Assembly (NCBI GenBank): GCA_949752735.1
Contig: OX457037.1
Location: 18,752,539-18,816,538 of the forward strand
DNA from: Lumbricus terrestris
Taxonomy: Eukaryota; Annelida; Clitellata; Crassiclitellata; Lumbricidae
Direction of reading: 5' to 3'
DNA: 64,000 nt
Of this stretch, positions 23,349 through 33,677 are shown piece by piece (the stretch's first letter is position 1; each line of letters starts with the position of its first letter). The position numbers were made by a program, and so were the translations under genes. The notes beneath the pieces are model-generated. The model saw only the letters and a program-made list of their open reading frames with translations. It was not told where the DNA came from and searched no databases.

Positions 23349-26300
23349 GTAGGAATAGATGGACAGCGTTATATTTTGAATACCACGTCATTGGACATCT
23401 TGTATTTAAGTTAGGTTTACATTCATTCATTCATTCAAGTATTTATATAGCAAGAGACTCTATTGAAGTTATTTCACAATAATTTATACTAAATTAAAGC
23501 TATACGATTCCCCGCCAGAGAAAGACTCTAACCGACCAAGCGATTTTCCACAAAAGTCCCAAATATTTCGCTTCAAATGCCCAATTACCTTGAAAAACAA
23601 CTATTTTGTTCTACTATTATAATAACTTCTACACTGTGTTACTTTAATTAAGGGTCAAACCGCCAATCAATGGTCGCTCCCAAATCATACTCGGTTCATA
23701 ACGACCAGTCCATTAAACTGCTTAATTGCAAGGAAGAAGGCTGGACTCTAGGCCTACTCTTTCACTCATAAAATCCTGCAAAATTCTGAATGTTGTAACT
23801 CTTTCAGAAAGACGATACGCCACCCTGATAGTCACTCCATTGAATAGAGCAGCGATTAAAGGAATTATAGAAGTTGTTATGCCATGTAGCACCAACGCAA
23901 CAATTAAGCCAATGTGGCGAACGAAGTTGGACCAAGTAGTTGATGATTCGACGATTTTTGATGGGAACCAACTCGTGGGACACTTCGCACGACTCTACGA
24001 ATTACGAGGAGATGGAGATGGGGAGTTTGCTCTCGTCATGAACGCCACTGAAGAAACTGCGCGACGATACATATGTGAAGAAACCGGATATCAGAGTGTT
24101 AGTGCGGAACTCGTTGTTTTGGGTATGTGATAGATATTGAAATTTTGTCGCTTCAAAATTGATTGAGCCCCAAGGCCTCTGCACTAACAGCTAAACACAA
24201 CACTGCTGAGCACAGGCAAGACACTCCACAGAGTCTGCACTGATGCAACACACATTGCAAACAATCTGCTTTGTTCTTTTTCTTGCCCATAATAGCCTAT
24301 GGTTTCACGAAACCTTCAGCACCAAATCACGTATTGACTTACATTGATTTTAATTCAAGTCCTCTGAGTCAATAAGCCTACATACCTTACGTTATCCTTA
24401 AGTTACTAAACAACGGTTGCTGTCTTCTGTTACACTTCATGTATTATACAGCGTCAGATCCAGTTTGCTCTCTCGTCGAAGTCATTGCAACGGACGAACA
24501 TTTCCAGATGAAGATGGAATGCGCTGTTCGCTACTGGGGAAATTGGAGACCAGCTATGAACTGGACGCAGGTTTTAACTGAAAACTCCGGGAACTCAGCG
24601 CAGATAACTGAGTCCGTTGGAACCGTAGTGGATAAGGGTATCTCAAGATCTGTTTTAACTATTACTAGTAAACACAATGCGAAGCTACTGCTGGTGTATA
24701 ATTGTACGACGAGATTCAGCCAGGACCAGAAGCCAGATTATACAACAGCTGATAATATACCAGATTATGCATATACGTGGTCGTCTCCAGAGATAACACT
24801 TAGCCAAGGTTAGAGGTTTGTTCGTATAATTTGTTGTTGTCACCATCACCATCATCCGCCGCATCATCAACATAATCATCATTCACCATGAACAGTGTGC
24901 TCGTAGGTGTCCATTGTCAACTTCGTCTTTACTGGCATTGGATTACATACATTGCTGTTTTTACGACCCGGGAGATGCCTAAATTTCCTAAGGTCAACCC
25001 TCCTCCTTTATCTGGACCTAGGACCGGCGCGAAGAGTTTCCCTTTGTGACGGAGTTTGTTGTAATTAATTAATTGATAATTCGTTGCAAACACTTTAATT
25101 ACTAATTTGTAATGCGAAGAAACCTTTGCTTTGATTCCATGATATTACCAGTTCATTTATAAATATTGTCATAATCATCGTCATCGTCATCACCGTCATC
25201 CTCATTGTCATCAATATCAACATTTTCTTGTCACCAACATCCTCCTTCCTATAACCAGCAGCGACACAAGGATGTGTATTGCATGTCAATATGTATTACC
25301 ACCACGCTGCGAATAATTATTATGTGCATATTTGCAACTGCTGACCTGAGGCATTTGGTCCAATTGTAAAATTCTCCGGTCCATGCACACAAAATGGAAG
25401 GCATGTCAAATTCACGAAGAAGAAGAAGAAGAAGAAGAAGAAGAAGAAGAGGCACAAGAAAAAGAATAAGGTGCTAATGCTGCTCCAGCTGCTACTGCCG
25501 CTGCTGATGATGAGGATGAGGATTATAATTGTGGTGATGGTGGCTGTGGTGGTGGTGGTTGTGGTGGTGGTGGTGGTGGTGGTGGTGGTGGTGGTGGTGG
25601 TGGTGGTGGTGGTGATGAATCGCTGTCCCTAAGCCTAAGGCTATTCTTGAGGCAGCCATTAATTTTTATGGCATGCTAACATTTCATTTAACTAACCTCG
25701 AGTTGCTAATTAGGCCTACATGTTATCAGTGGCGTAACAATAGGGTAGACTGGGTAGACAAAGTCTAGGGGCCCCCGAGTGTAGAGGCCCCAGAGGGCCC
25801 CCGAGTTTGCAAGACTTGTCATTTCAGCCTTGTTAGGAACTTACAGTTTACTGTAATTTGTACTTGTATCTTGTTCATATACATCAGCATTTCAGTAAAT
25901 TAATTAGTAATAAGTAAGTAAGTAAGTAAGTATTTTCTTTATTACTCCACTTGCAAACGCACAATGGGACACAGAACATCATTATAATACATAGAAGTAA
26001 TAATAGGTAATAAAAACGTGCAAATTATAATCAAAAGTTAAATATAATATAATTACTAAACTATCATCGACAAACAAGCTAACTATATTACATTCTGGTG
26101 ATAAATCCCTTTGCAATCAACGAATCACAACGTGGTATTTCAAGATTGTGTGATCGGGGCCTAAGGGAGTAACCAGTTACACGTTCAGGTGGAAGAAGAT
26201 AATGGAGGACATGCCCGGGGTCACAGAGGATAGAAGAAAAGAGGGATACATCTGCCTTAGAACATAACATGTCAAAAGAAGGGGTGTTAGAGGGCAAAAA

Positions 26301-29300
26301 ACCCTGTCTTATCAACTTTCTAATAATAGCGGACAGACGACTCCTCTGACCATCATTTGCAAAACCCCACATTTATAATAATAATACATTTCAATAAGTA
26401 CCGTAGGGAGAGGGTCCCACCTTCATATTTTGTCTAGGGGCCCCCGAGTTCCTAGTTACGCCACTGCATGTTATACCGCAACAATTTGAAACTCTAAACG
26501 CGCAATGTAAAACCACGTAGCTGGCAGAGTAAATTGAGATTTTCAACACACGGTATTATTCACTTGTGTTGTGTCACATATCATGAAGTTTTGTTCATGG
26601 CCCCAGACCTTTTGCCTGCTATAGTGTTGGTTCCGGGTCTCTCAATTTTCGGTTCTCCTATACAACTTGTGAATAACCTATGGCCAAGGCCGTGTACCCA
26701 CGATTTTATTTCGGGGGTGTTCACTCGACCGTGAGCAAGTCCGCAAGCAACCGAATCAGATGACTAAGGCGTTTGGAGATGCGTCATAGAGGTCCTGGAC
26801 GGTCAAAACATTATACACTATAGCTCTTACTCCACGTGCTAGTCAATGCATCATTTCATTAGTTTACATCATGATGTAAGAAATAGGATGGTGACTTCAC
26901 TTCGTATCTTTCATGTGTATGGATTTTGGCTAGAGTTTTTTTCTGTCGATGGTGTCGCTAGAGTCACCGTCAGGCCGGCCATCACCGGCGTTTATCATGG
27001 TGTTTACTACAAGTTTATATGAACGATGTTTTGAAATCGTACTAAATTGATTAAAGATATTTTAAACTAAGTTTAATAATGTTTGTCTACTCCTTTTCAC
27101 AGTGAGGTTTTAATTTTATATATGAATACAACATATTAGAGCGATTCTTTTAAGAATTTTGTCAAAAAATATAACGATTTTGATCCGTCAGGCCCTTCGA
27201 ATAAAATACTCGTACTGTCTTATTCATTCATTTCAAGAATTTATATAACGCTCCTTCAAGAAAACCACTCAGAAGCGCTCCCAGTCCAACCACGGTGAAA
27301 CAAAAAAGTTTTAAGGAACTTATAGAACACTGACGAGTCAACCCTATTTAGCAGGCGCACCTGCAACGGGAGACTATTCCAGACAGATGGACCTACAACT
27401 GAGAAAGCACGACGCTGACAAGTTGATGTTACTCTAATTATGAATACGGTTAGTCGAATACAAGATGGATTGGCGAAACTAATTCTTGCTAGAAGTCGCA
27501 TTTATAAAGATAATGCTGGTATTTCCGAAGACTGCATGCCCGTCCATGTAAACACTATAGCCGCCCAAGAAACTGATGAAATAGAGCGCTGTGGCCTTAG
27601 CTTCGAATTTTATATTTACTGCATATTTTCCCTCATTTATAATTTTATTAAGTATCTGTTTTACTTAGATCTTGCATGCGCTGATTACTAGCTTAGTGCG
27701 CGCATTGTATCATGGGATGCGGCTGATAGGTCGCAGTGCTCTATTTTAGCTAAGTCGTTGGCAACCATATTGCTTTGTATACGGGCACGCTGTCTTCGGG
27801 ATTACCGATGAAAACATTTTTTCTTGAGTTGGAGCTGGATTGATAAACAATTCTTGCTACTTAAATGGAAATTGGATTGATGAAACAAACCTGTATAGCT
27901 GATAGCTGGATTGATGAAAAGGATTTATGCCATTTTGAAGTAGAAATCCGATTAGTGAGAAATAATAATTATGTATAGAACTAATAATTTAATTTAGAAC
28001 AGTAACATGATAGACCTTAGAGCAATAATATACGTATACAATGTGATACAGATATATACACATGAACTGTTTTAAATATTCTACAGTTGCAATGTCTTCC
28101 TTTCCTTATAGGTAGTATCTAACATACACAGGAACAGTAGTTATGCCATATAAATGTTGGGCACCAGGTTGCACGTCTGGCTACCAGAGTAACACTGATA
28201 AAATACACCTTTTTAAAGCCATTTATAGAGCACCCTTCGAGACCATCTACTGAGAAGCGCTCCAGATCCAACCCCACTAAAGGGAACAGCCTTAAGAACA
28301 TTAGACTTCAGAATAAAATATAAAGAAATCGACTGAAAGTTTTTGTCTTCGTTGGATCCACCAATCCTATGATTTGAAAAGTCCTGTATTGTATAGTACT
28401 TTATTTGTTATGGTTTTAGTATTTTATTCATGTTGATCTGAATTGCTTGACCACTCGATTGAGACTGTTCTTTTCAGCGTCTTAATCAAAATAAATTCAA
28501 GCTATTGTGATATTCCAGAGCTACATGGAAGCAGATCATGCAATTTTGCTGTACTTTATCTTAGTACTGTGTGTTTGCTATACTTCAATGCACTTGTACC
28601 CTATGGTGCACTGAGACTATCTGTACATGTAGTCTGCATGTACTGTACTAATACTGTGACAGTAGCCTAATACTGTACTTCTTAGGTAATGTGTTATACT
28701 GTGCTTTGATCATTCATTCACGTTTTTCTATAGCACCTCTTCAAGGAAACTACTCAGAGGTGCTCCCGACTCCAGCACAGCCAAACAGAACAGTTTCTAA
28801 GTGCTTATAGAATGTGTCAGAGAGCGAGCTAGGGAACAGGCACAGCTCAAGTGGGAGGCCATTCCATACCTCTGGGCGAACCACATATGGTGCAGTACTG
28901 GCAGTTACTGGTTTAGTGACAGGATACCACTTGTTCAACTATGGTAATGGCGTCTCAGATGCAGTAATTTATTATTAGTAAATTAGTAATGTCAGTTATA
29001 TCACTTCCAAATACTTTAAAAACGTACGAGCATATGCATTAACTGTACATGTAATGGATAAAGCCGGCCTGACGGCGCCACCGCTGCCATCTGGCGAATA
29101 TAATTAAATTAGCCAATTTCGAGACGTGAGTGAGGTCACCATCTTAATTCTTACATCGTGGTTTACATTATTTCATTTGGAGATGTGTTCAAACACTCAA
29201 AACACATAGACCATATGCTACGGTCTTGCCCATGGTCCATGATCGGTTTCGTTTTCACCCGTCTATACAGGCCCAAAACTCTTTCCTTTACTGTTCATAG

Positions 29301-30903
29301 ATCATTTGCCAAACACAATCATTGCTTTTAATATAGCCTGTTTAGAATTGTTTATGCAATGACGAAAGCGAAACTTTGCTCACGATGATAACGTGCCTTG
29401 CTCATTTTCATTTCAAAGTCAGACATTGCTGCAAATATCTTATCCAAACAATTACTTACCTATTTACTCCCTATATAGTAATCGTTCTGTAAACTTCCAT
29501 AGACTAACAATGATTAGGCCTATGCTATAGGTACAGAATAGCCTAACTGAAATCTCGAAGTTCCGACGCATAACGGGTTTTGGACACTTGACCCAAAAAA
29601 TTTAGTGGCAGTGGATAAGCCTGAGGGTGAAAGTCCCAGGGCATCAGATGCCTTGCTAGTAACCTTAGAACGCTGGCCCTGTGTATATTTTTCCTTGCTT
29701 AAACCCATATCAAAAACCCATCAAAATTTGATCGTCTGTACAAAACACAATGAATAAATAGGCATAATTTACTGAGTCGTTCATAATCGTCCACAGAAAT
29801 CATCCATGTTTATCATAAATCTCACTTTATATACTAAGTCGATATGGCAACGTTCTTAATAATTCCATTTAATATGGTCTATGATATTCACAAGCAAGGA
29901 CTTATAAGGTTTGTAGGCCTATATAACAGCACGAAATGTCTCCAAGTTATTTCTATAATTAGACCTATGTGGCTAATAAGTATTGTTGCCTTTACCTTAG
30001 GTATACCTTCGTCATCATTTGTGCAGCTGCTAGCAGTCGCAGTCATTCTAACGGTTGCCCTGATTGTAACATCTACTTACTTGCTGATTCTGAAACGAAA
30101 ACTGAATGGTAGGCATATGAAATTGCCAACGAGTCGTTTTAATAATTAGGCTCCAGATCATCTTACTTTTTATTGTCAAACAAAACAAAATGAATGAATG
30201 AATGAATGAATGAATGAATGAAAACGTTAGAAAATAGGGAAGCCTGAACTTGATTAATTCATTTCACTGGTTTATCTCTTTATGGGAACTTGACTGTCAA
30301 CATCGTCCTCATCTTTATTGGCTTGCTGCTCTCCGAAGACTTGCCATTTCGACGCCTCTGCCGATCGCTCTCGTCTTGGACTTTTCTTTATGATGTGCTT
30401 TGATCGAAGTAAATACGTGAGAAGGAACATTAGCAAATATGTTTGCATTGGTTTTAGGTTCTGGAATAGATACGGGAGAAACTATTGAAGCTGCTACGGA
30501 GATGGTCGAGTCATTTGAGCACTACATGGAACTCAGTGCTCAGCAGGATACAGTCGCCTTGCACGAATACGTGGCACTTGAGAAGAATGGCAACACTGCA
30601 ACTGACATTCTCATCAGCGATATCTTGCAGCAAGAAAAAGTCATCGAAATCAGCGATAGCCACCCGAATGTGGTCAAGACGTATGATCATGCTGATCACG
30701 CTCGTGAAACTACAGAGCCAGCTGAGAACTTCCTGCAACTCGCTCATCAAACTGGGTCTGCAACACACGAATATCTTGAACTTGTCGGGGACACAGCAAT
30801 TGAGAAAACATCGTCAAAGCAAACAGCACATGATACAGAGTCACCCAGAAGAATCAACTTAGATTACTTCATACCTATTAAACTGGATGAAACTGACTAT
30901 TGA
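23294..30903 (+). CDS. IgSF receptor B, intact (two Ig domains, TM, tyrosine tail)
   Basis: Exons: signal peptide 23294-23348, Ig1 23808-24122, Ig2 24452-24808, TM 30001-30108, tail 30458-30903. All junctions are GT-AG and phase 1, and the total is 1,281 nt (426 aa plus stop) with no stop or frameshift. Predicted type I plasma-membrane receptor: leader, two Ig-like domains with paired Cys, one TM helix, and a 148-aa tail with YMEL, YVAL, YLEL and LDYFIPI tyrosine motifs that could dock SH2 proteins. An AATAAA lies at 30973-30978. The long Ig2-TM intron (5.2 kb) carries a hAT-like MITE with a nested LINE and a P-like transposon. Ligand and orthologue unknown. Confidence 0.8.
23808..24122 (+). 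CDS. Receptor B exon 2: Ig domain 1
   Basis: Acceptor CTTTCAG, donor TTTTGG|GTATGT; 315 nt. Ig Cys residues in VMPCSTN and RRYICEE, Trp in PMWRTK. High identity to 6471-6782. Confidence 0.8.
24452..24808 (+). CDS. Receptor B exon 3: Ig domain 2
   Basis: Acceptor TTATACAG, donor CCAAG|GTTAGA; 357 nt. Cys residues in DPVCSL, KMECAVRYWGNW and VYNCTTRF; ends with DYAYTWSSPEIT. No stop codon, unlike receptor A. Confidence 0.8.
24809..25718. other. Intron of receptor B with simple repeats
   Basis: Contains degenerate CAT/CGT tracts (24841-24890, 25165-25215), a (GAA)n run at 25418-25451 and a long (GGT)n run at 25530-25614. No coding potential. Confidence 0.7.
25530..25614. repeat. (GGT)n microsatellite
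   Basis: About 25 GGT units with a few interruptions at the start; G-rich on the + strand. Confidence 0.95.
25727..26466. mobile_element. hAT-like MITE, 740 bp, with nested LINE
   Basis: The inverted ends CAGTGGCGTAAC and GTTACGCCACTG are flanked by an 8-bp duplication CATGTTAT (25719-25726, 26467-26474). Inside both ends lies the direct block GTCTAGGGGCCCCCGAGT. A LINE fragment occupies 25916-26385. Confidence 0.85.
25916..26385 (-). mobile_element. LINE fragment (RT C-terminus), nested
   Basis: The minus frame 26372-26088 contains MWGFANDGQRSRLSAIIRKL and YSLRPRSHNLEIP, matching the style of the fragment at 31840-32260. The 3' tail is a (TAAG)n run at 25919-25932. AATAAGTA on both sides may be its target duplication. 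Confidence 0.7.
26475..26861. other. Intron of receptor B, no feature
   Basis: Unique-looking non-coding DNA between two transposons. Confidence 0.4.
27241..27430 (-). mobile_element. L2-like LINE 3' fragment
   Basis: The minus frame contains AFSVVGPSVWNSLPLQVRLL then FLKTFLFHRG, followed by the 3' block GAGCGCTTCTGAG. Same family style as 16529-17085. Nested in the P-like element. Confidence 0.65.
27815..27970. repeat. Minisatellite related to 62690-63250
   Basis: Three degenerate units of TGGATTGATGAAA...CTTG...AAATGGAA; the same unit is expanded near the right end of the window. Confidence 0.55.
28143..28220 (+). pseudogene. THAP zinc-finger start of P-like transposase
   Basis: From ATG 28143 the frame reads MPYKCWAPGCTSGY and continues to HLFK, the N-terminal Cys pair and spacing of a THAP domain. 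It is then cut by LINE-derived sequence (28225-28310). A THAP domain at the N-terminus is known for P-element transposases. Confidence 0.6.
28715..28945 (-). mobile_element. L2-like LINE 3' fragment
   Basis: The minus frame includes VRPEVWNGLPLELCLFP and DTFYKHLETVLF, with CTCTGAGTAG and AGGTGCTATAG after it. Same family as 27241-27430; the short block at 28225-28310 is another piece. Confidence 0.6.
29169..30000. other. Receptor B intron duplicated in receptor A
   Basis: Segments such as GGCAGTGGATAAGCCTGAGGG (29610) match 17480-17500, and CTTACCTATTTACTCCC matches 17349 onward. This marks the receptor A/B duplication upstream of the TM exon. No gene inside. Confidence 0.5.
30001..30108 (+). 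CDS. Receptor B exon 4: transmembrane segment
   Basis: Acceptor TACCTTAG, donor GAATG|GTAGGC; 108 nt. Helix LLAVAVILTVALIVTSTYLL followed by LKRKLN. Matches receptor A exon 4. Confidence 0.82.
30458..30903 (+). CDS. Receptor B exon 5: cytoplasmic signalling tail
   Basis: Acceptor GTTTTAG; stop TGA at 30901-30903. Acidic tail with tyrosines at FEHYMEL, LHEYVAL, KTYDHAD, THEYLEL, LDYFIPI and a penultimate-type ETDY at the C-terminus. Four to five YxxL/I-like sites suggest SH2-mediated signalling; kinase domain absent. Repetition of HEY(V/L)(A/E)L suggests internal duplication. Confidence 0.8.
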
Positions 30904-31835
30904 TAGAGCCTGCCCTATATTCATTTAAACGATACCAAGCGCTAGTATGGGAAATCGAAGCATTACTACAAAAATAAATTTTCTCAAGAAGTTTTACTGC
31001 ATAGACCTACACACTAAGACAATAATCTTTCTTTACAGAGATGCATTGATGCATGCTCAGAATCTTCTGTCAAAATGGGGCCTCAAAATTAGGGGCCAAA
31101 ATCTAGCAACCAAAATCAATGTTTTAGGATTATTACTTGAAAAGTCTGATAGCAAAAATGAGCACAATATTCGGAACAAATTACTCGATGCAACTCGTGA
31201 ACGATATTGAACGATAGTGACTGTAATAACAATATCGTTGACTATGATAATTATGGTCAATTCATAATCTGCTGTTTGCTTTTGACTCTCTAACCTGTAG
31301 CCTTTCTTAATGTTTTCTTGTGTAAATATTTACTAAGAAGCTAAGACTGTGTTGTCTGCCTAAGCCCATTAGGCCTATTTTTTCATCTTTTATTTTGTGG
31401 TAGGCCTACACCTGCAATTAAACACTTTAACACTGCAGACATGGTAATCATAAAACCTACTGATGTTGAAGAAAACGAAAGGCACTAAATAATTATTCAT
31501 AATATTAGGGATGCTCTGTTTCGTGACATCGGCAAACAGCATCAATTCTAGTTAGTCGTTGCCTCTTAGGAGTTGTTTTTACAGAGATGCGAGCGATAAT
31601 GCGGCCATCACTTTGAACACCTGCATGTGTACGTGTGTAGCCTACGAAAAACTGGCCTATACCAAGGCTAGTCAATACCACAATCTAGGCTCTCTGTATT
31701 AGACTAATAAAACTCCAAAGCAGGTGCGAAGTTAGGTACATCTTGGACATCTACAAGGGTAACGAGGGTTCTCCTTTGTACTTCAAATGACTCAGGTACG
31801 AACCCGAGTTTATTTTTATTTTATTTTATTTTAGT
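30904..31835. other. 3' flank of receptor B, duplicated blocks
   Basis: 31020-31210 aligns with 19740-19890 after receptor A (GGGGCC, AGCACAATATTCG). 31340-31640 resembles 42850-43000 (AATTAAACACTTTA, GGCCTATT), and 31715-31790 resembles 44280-44400 (GCAGGAACGAAGTTTGGTACAT type). No gene. Confidence 0.5.
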
Positions 31836-31839
31836 TAGC

Positions 31840-32262
31840 TTTGCCGGGTCGCTTCATGCCCTGCAAACGTTGAGAGCTCATGGACTATCACCTGATGCTC
31901 TTCATACAGCTACAAGAGCAACTACTGTTTCCAGAATGATGTATGCCGCTCCTGCGTGGTGGGGCTTTACTACTGCTCAGGACCGAGCCAGGATCGAGCG
32001 CCTATTATCAAGAGTTCGTCGATCAGGGTACTTGCCAAATGACTCGCCTTCTGCGACTGAAATGGTTGATCTTGCGGATGCTCGTCTTCTAACTGCCGTT
32101 TCCAGAAATGACTTCCATGTTCTTCGACCGCTTTTCCCACCGGTTGCTCATCGTCCCTATCAATTGAGGCCACGTCCTCACAACTTTGTATTGCCAACCA
32201 AAGATGACAGGCATTATATTTCTCGGGTTCTGTATAAAAAGGCACCCTATGTTCATTAATTA
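31840..32262 (+). mobile_element. LINE fragment (RT C-terminal region)
   Basis: The open frame contains SRMMYAAPAWWGFTTAQDRA, RIERLLSRVRRSGYLP and YQLRPRPHNFVLP, a conserved C-terminal block of animal non-LTR reverse transcriptases. No stop inside, but 5'-truncated near a TTTTATTTTA run. Confidence 0.78.
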
Positions 32263-32785
32263 TAATAAATTGTCTAATCTCATTATTGAAACCTATACCC
32301 TATATAAACATAGAAACATTCTTTTGTAATTTCTGTCATTTTGTGCTCATCCTAAGACAAATGCAACAGTCAAGGCTAAAGACATTCTATAGGTATTATA
32401 TTGTATTTGATCAACTGCTTCTTGTACCTGATAGCGGTGTGTCTATCAGTTTTTGTTACCATTAAAACGAATATAATAATAACTAACGGAATATTCACTC
32501 TGGCTAACTGACAAATAATATATTCACATAAGCCACACGCGTACATAATTTTATATGCATATATACATATAATATACAATACATATATACATGGATACAT
32601 CATTATCATCCTCATCGTGATCACGATCCGTTTCTGACAAGACATTTTAAGGGCTAAGGGTAGGCCTACGCGTAAATGTTTTCCATTGTTCTGTCGCCAT
32701 TGTTTCGGCTGCTATCACTGTTGCTGTTACTGCTACTGTCACCACCACCTCTGCTGCTACTCTGTGCTACAACAACAGTCGCTAC

Positions 32786-32872
32786 TGCAATCATCATCAT
32801 CATCGTCGTCATCGTCGTCGTCGTCGTCGTCTTCTTCTTCTTCTTCTTCTTCTTCTTCTTCTCCTTCTTCAC
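32786..32872. repeat. (CAT)(CGT)(CTT)n compound microsatellite
   Basis: CATCATCATCATCGTCGTC grades into CTTCTTCTT. Long frames over it on both strands are low-complexity artefacts. Confidence 0.9.
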
Positions 32873-32954
32873 TAGCGTATTTGTTATCCTAACTGCATGC
32901 TGAGTTGCAAGTCTATTCGCTTGGTAGAGAATTGAGCTACATGTATATGAGGTC

Positions 32955-33085
32955 CCGACAATGACGTGGCGGGTACGATACGGGTATACCCGCGGGCACG
33001 GGTCGGGTCGGGTAGCAATTTGTAGTACGCGTCGGGTACAGCTACGGGTAGCGGTCCTGTGTGCGGGTACGGGTCGGGTAGCAAA
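32955..33085. repeat. GGGTA-rich GC repeat
   Basis: Repeated CGGGTACGGGT and GGGTCGGGT units, G-rich on the + strand. Could form G-quadruplex; function unknown. Confidence 0.5.
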
Positions 33086-33475
33086 AATGCTGTACACGCA
33101 GACAATTAGACCGTATGAATGGTGTCACGAGATATATGGCAAGAACGTTTCTTGAAATAAACGCAGAATGGAGACGCTCAAGATGTGTAGTCGGTGCATC
33201 TAATCGATATATATATATATAGAAAATATACATTATATATAAATTGTATGATGTGTATATAGTGCATCTCGAGGATAATAAATAAATACGACTAAGTATT
33301 CAATGCTTGGAGATTTATTTTGCTAAACATTTCGCACAGTGTCAACGAATGTCCAGATTAGACAGCAGCTGTCTATATCTAAACATTCCGGTGATGTCGA
33401 CGTATTAGGCATTTTCATGAGTGCCGGATGTTGGTAGAATGGATAAGTTGTTCCGAGTCATCGTCTTATATCATA

Positions 33476-33677
33476 CTAACAGTTATTAAAGCATTTTCTT
33501 TCAAACCCTGGACCAATGAACGAGCAAACGCAACCCTGACAGCAGTAGATTCCCGATTCAGGTTTGCAAGGGTCATTTGTACGAGAACATCGTCGTTGTC
33601 TTCGCGGCCTGATACTCTCGAAAACATCAGCGCTGAGACTAAGAGATCGTTTGCTACTCTGCAGCCTTGCAGCTGAC
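33476..33677 (-). CDS. K1 exon 3: mature cysteine-knot domain
   Basis: Acceptor GGTTGCAG; stop TAG at 33478-33476. Has KR and RRQRR cleavage sites, then eight cysteines including CC and CVC. The frame continues open upstream of the acceptor, which is coincidental. Confidence 0.78.

Larger units (their letters stand above)
26870..29160 (+). mobile_element. P-element-like transposon, 2,291 bp
   Basis: Inverted ends CATGATGTAAGAA and TTCTTACATCGTG are flanked by an 8-bp duplication GTTTACAT (26862-26869, 29161-29168). Inner inverted blocks GGTGACTTCACT/AGTGAGGTCACC and CCGTCAGGCCGGCC/GCCGGCCTGACGG extend the TIRs to about 110 bp. A THAP-type zinc-finger start lies at 28143. The CATGATG start and 8-bp duplication fit the P superfamily. 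Two or three LINE fragments interrupt it; no catalytic core remains. Confidence 0.75.

Noticed and set aside
32666..33105. 143-codon minus frame and Ser-rich plus frames
   Set aside because: Dominated by trinucleotide and GGGTA repeats; no splice or domain support.
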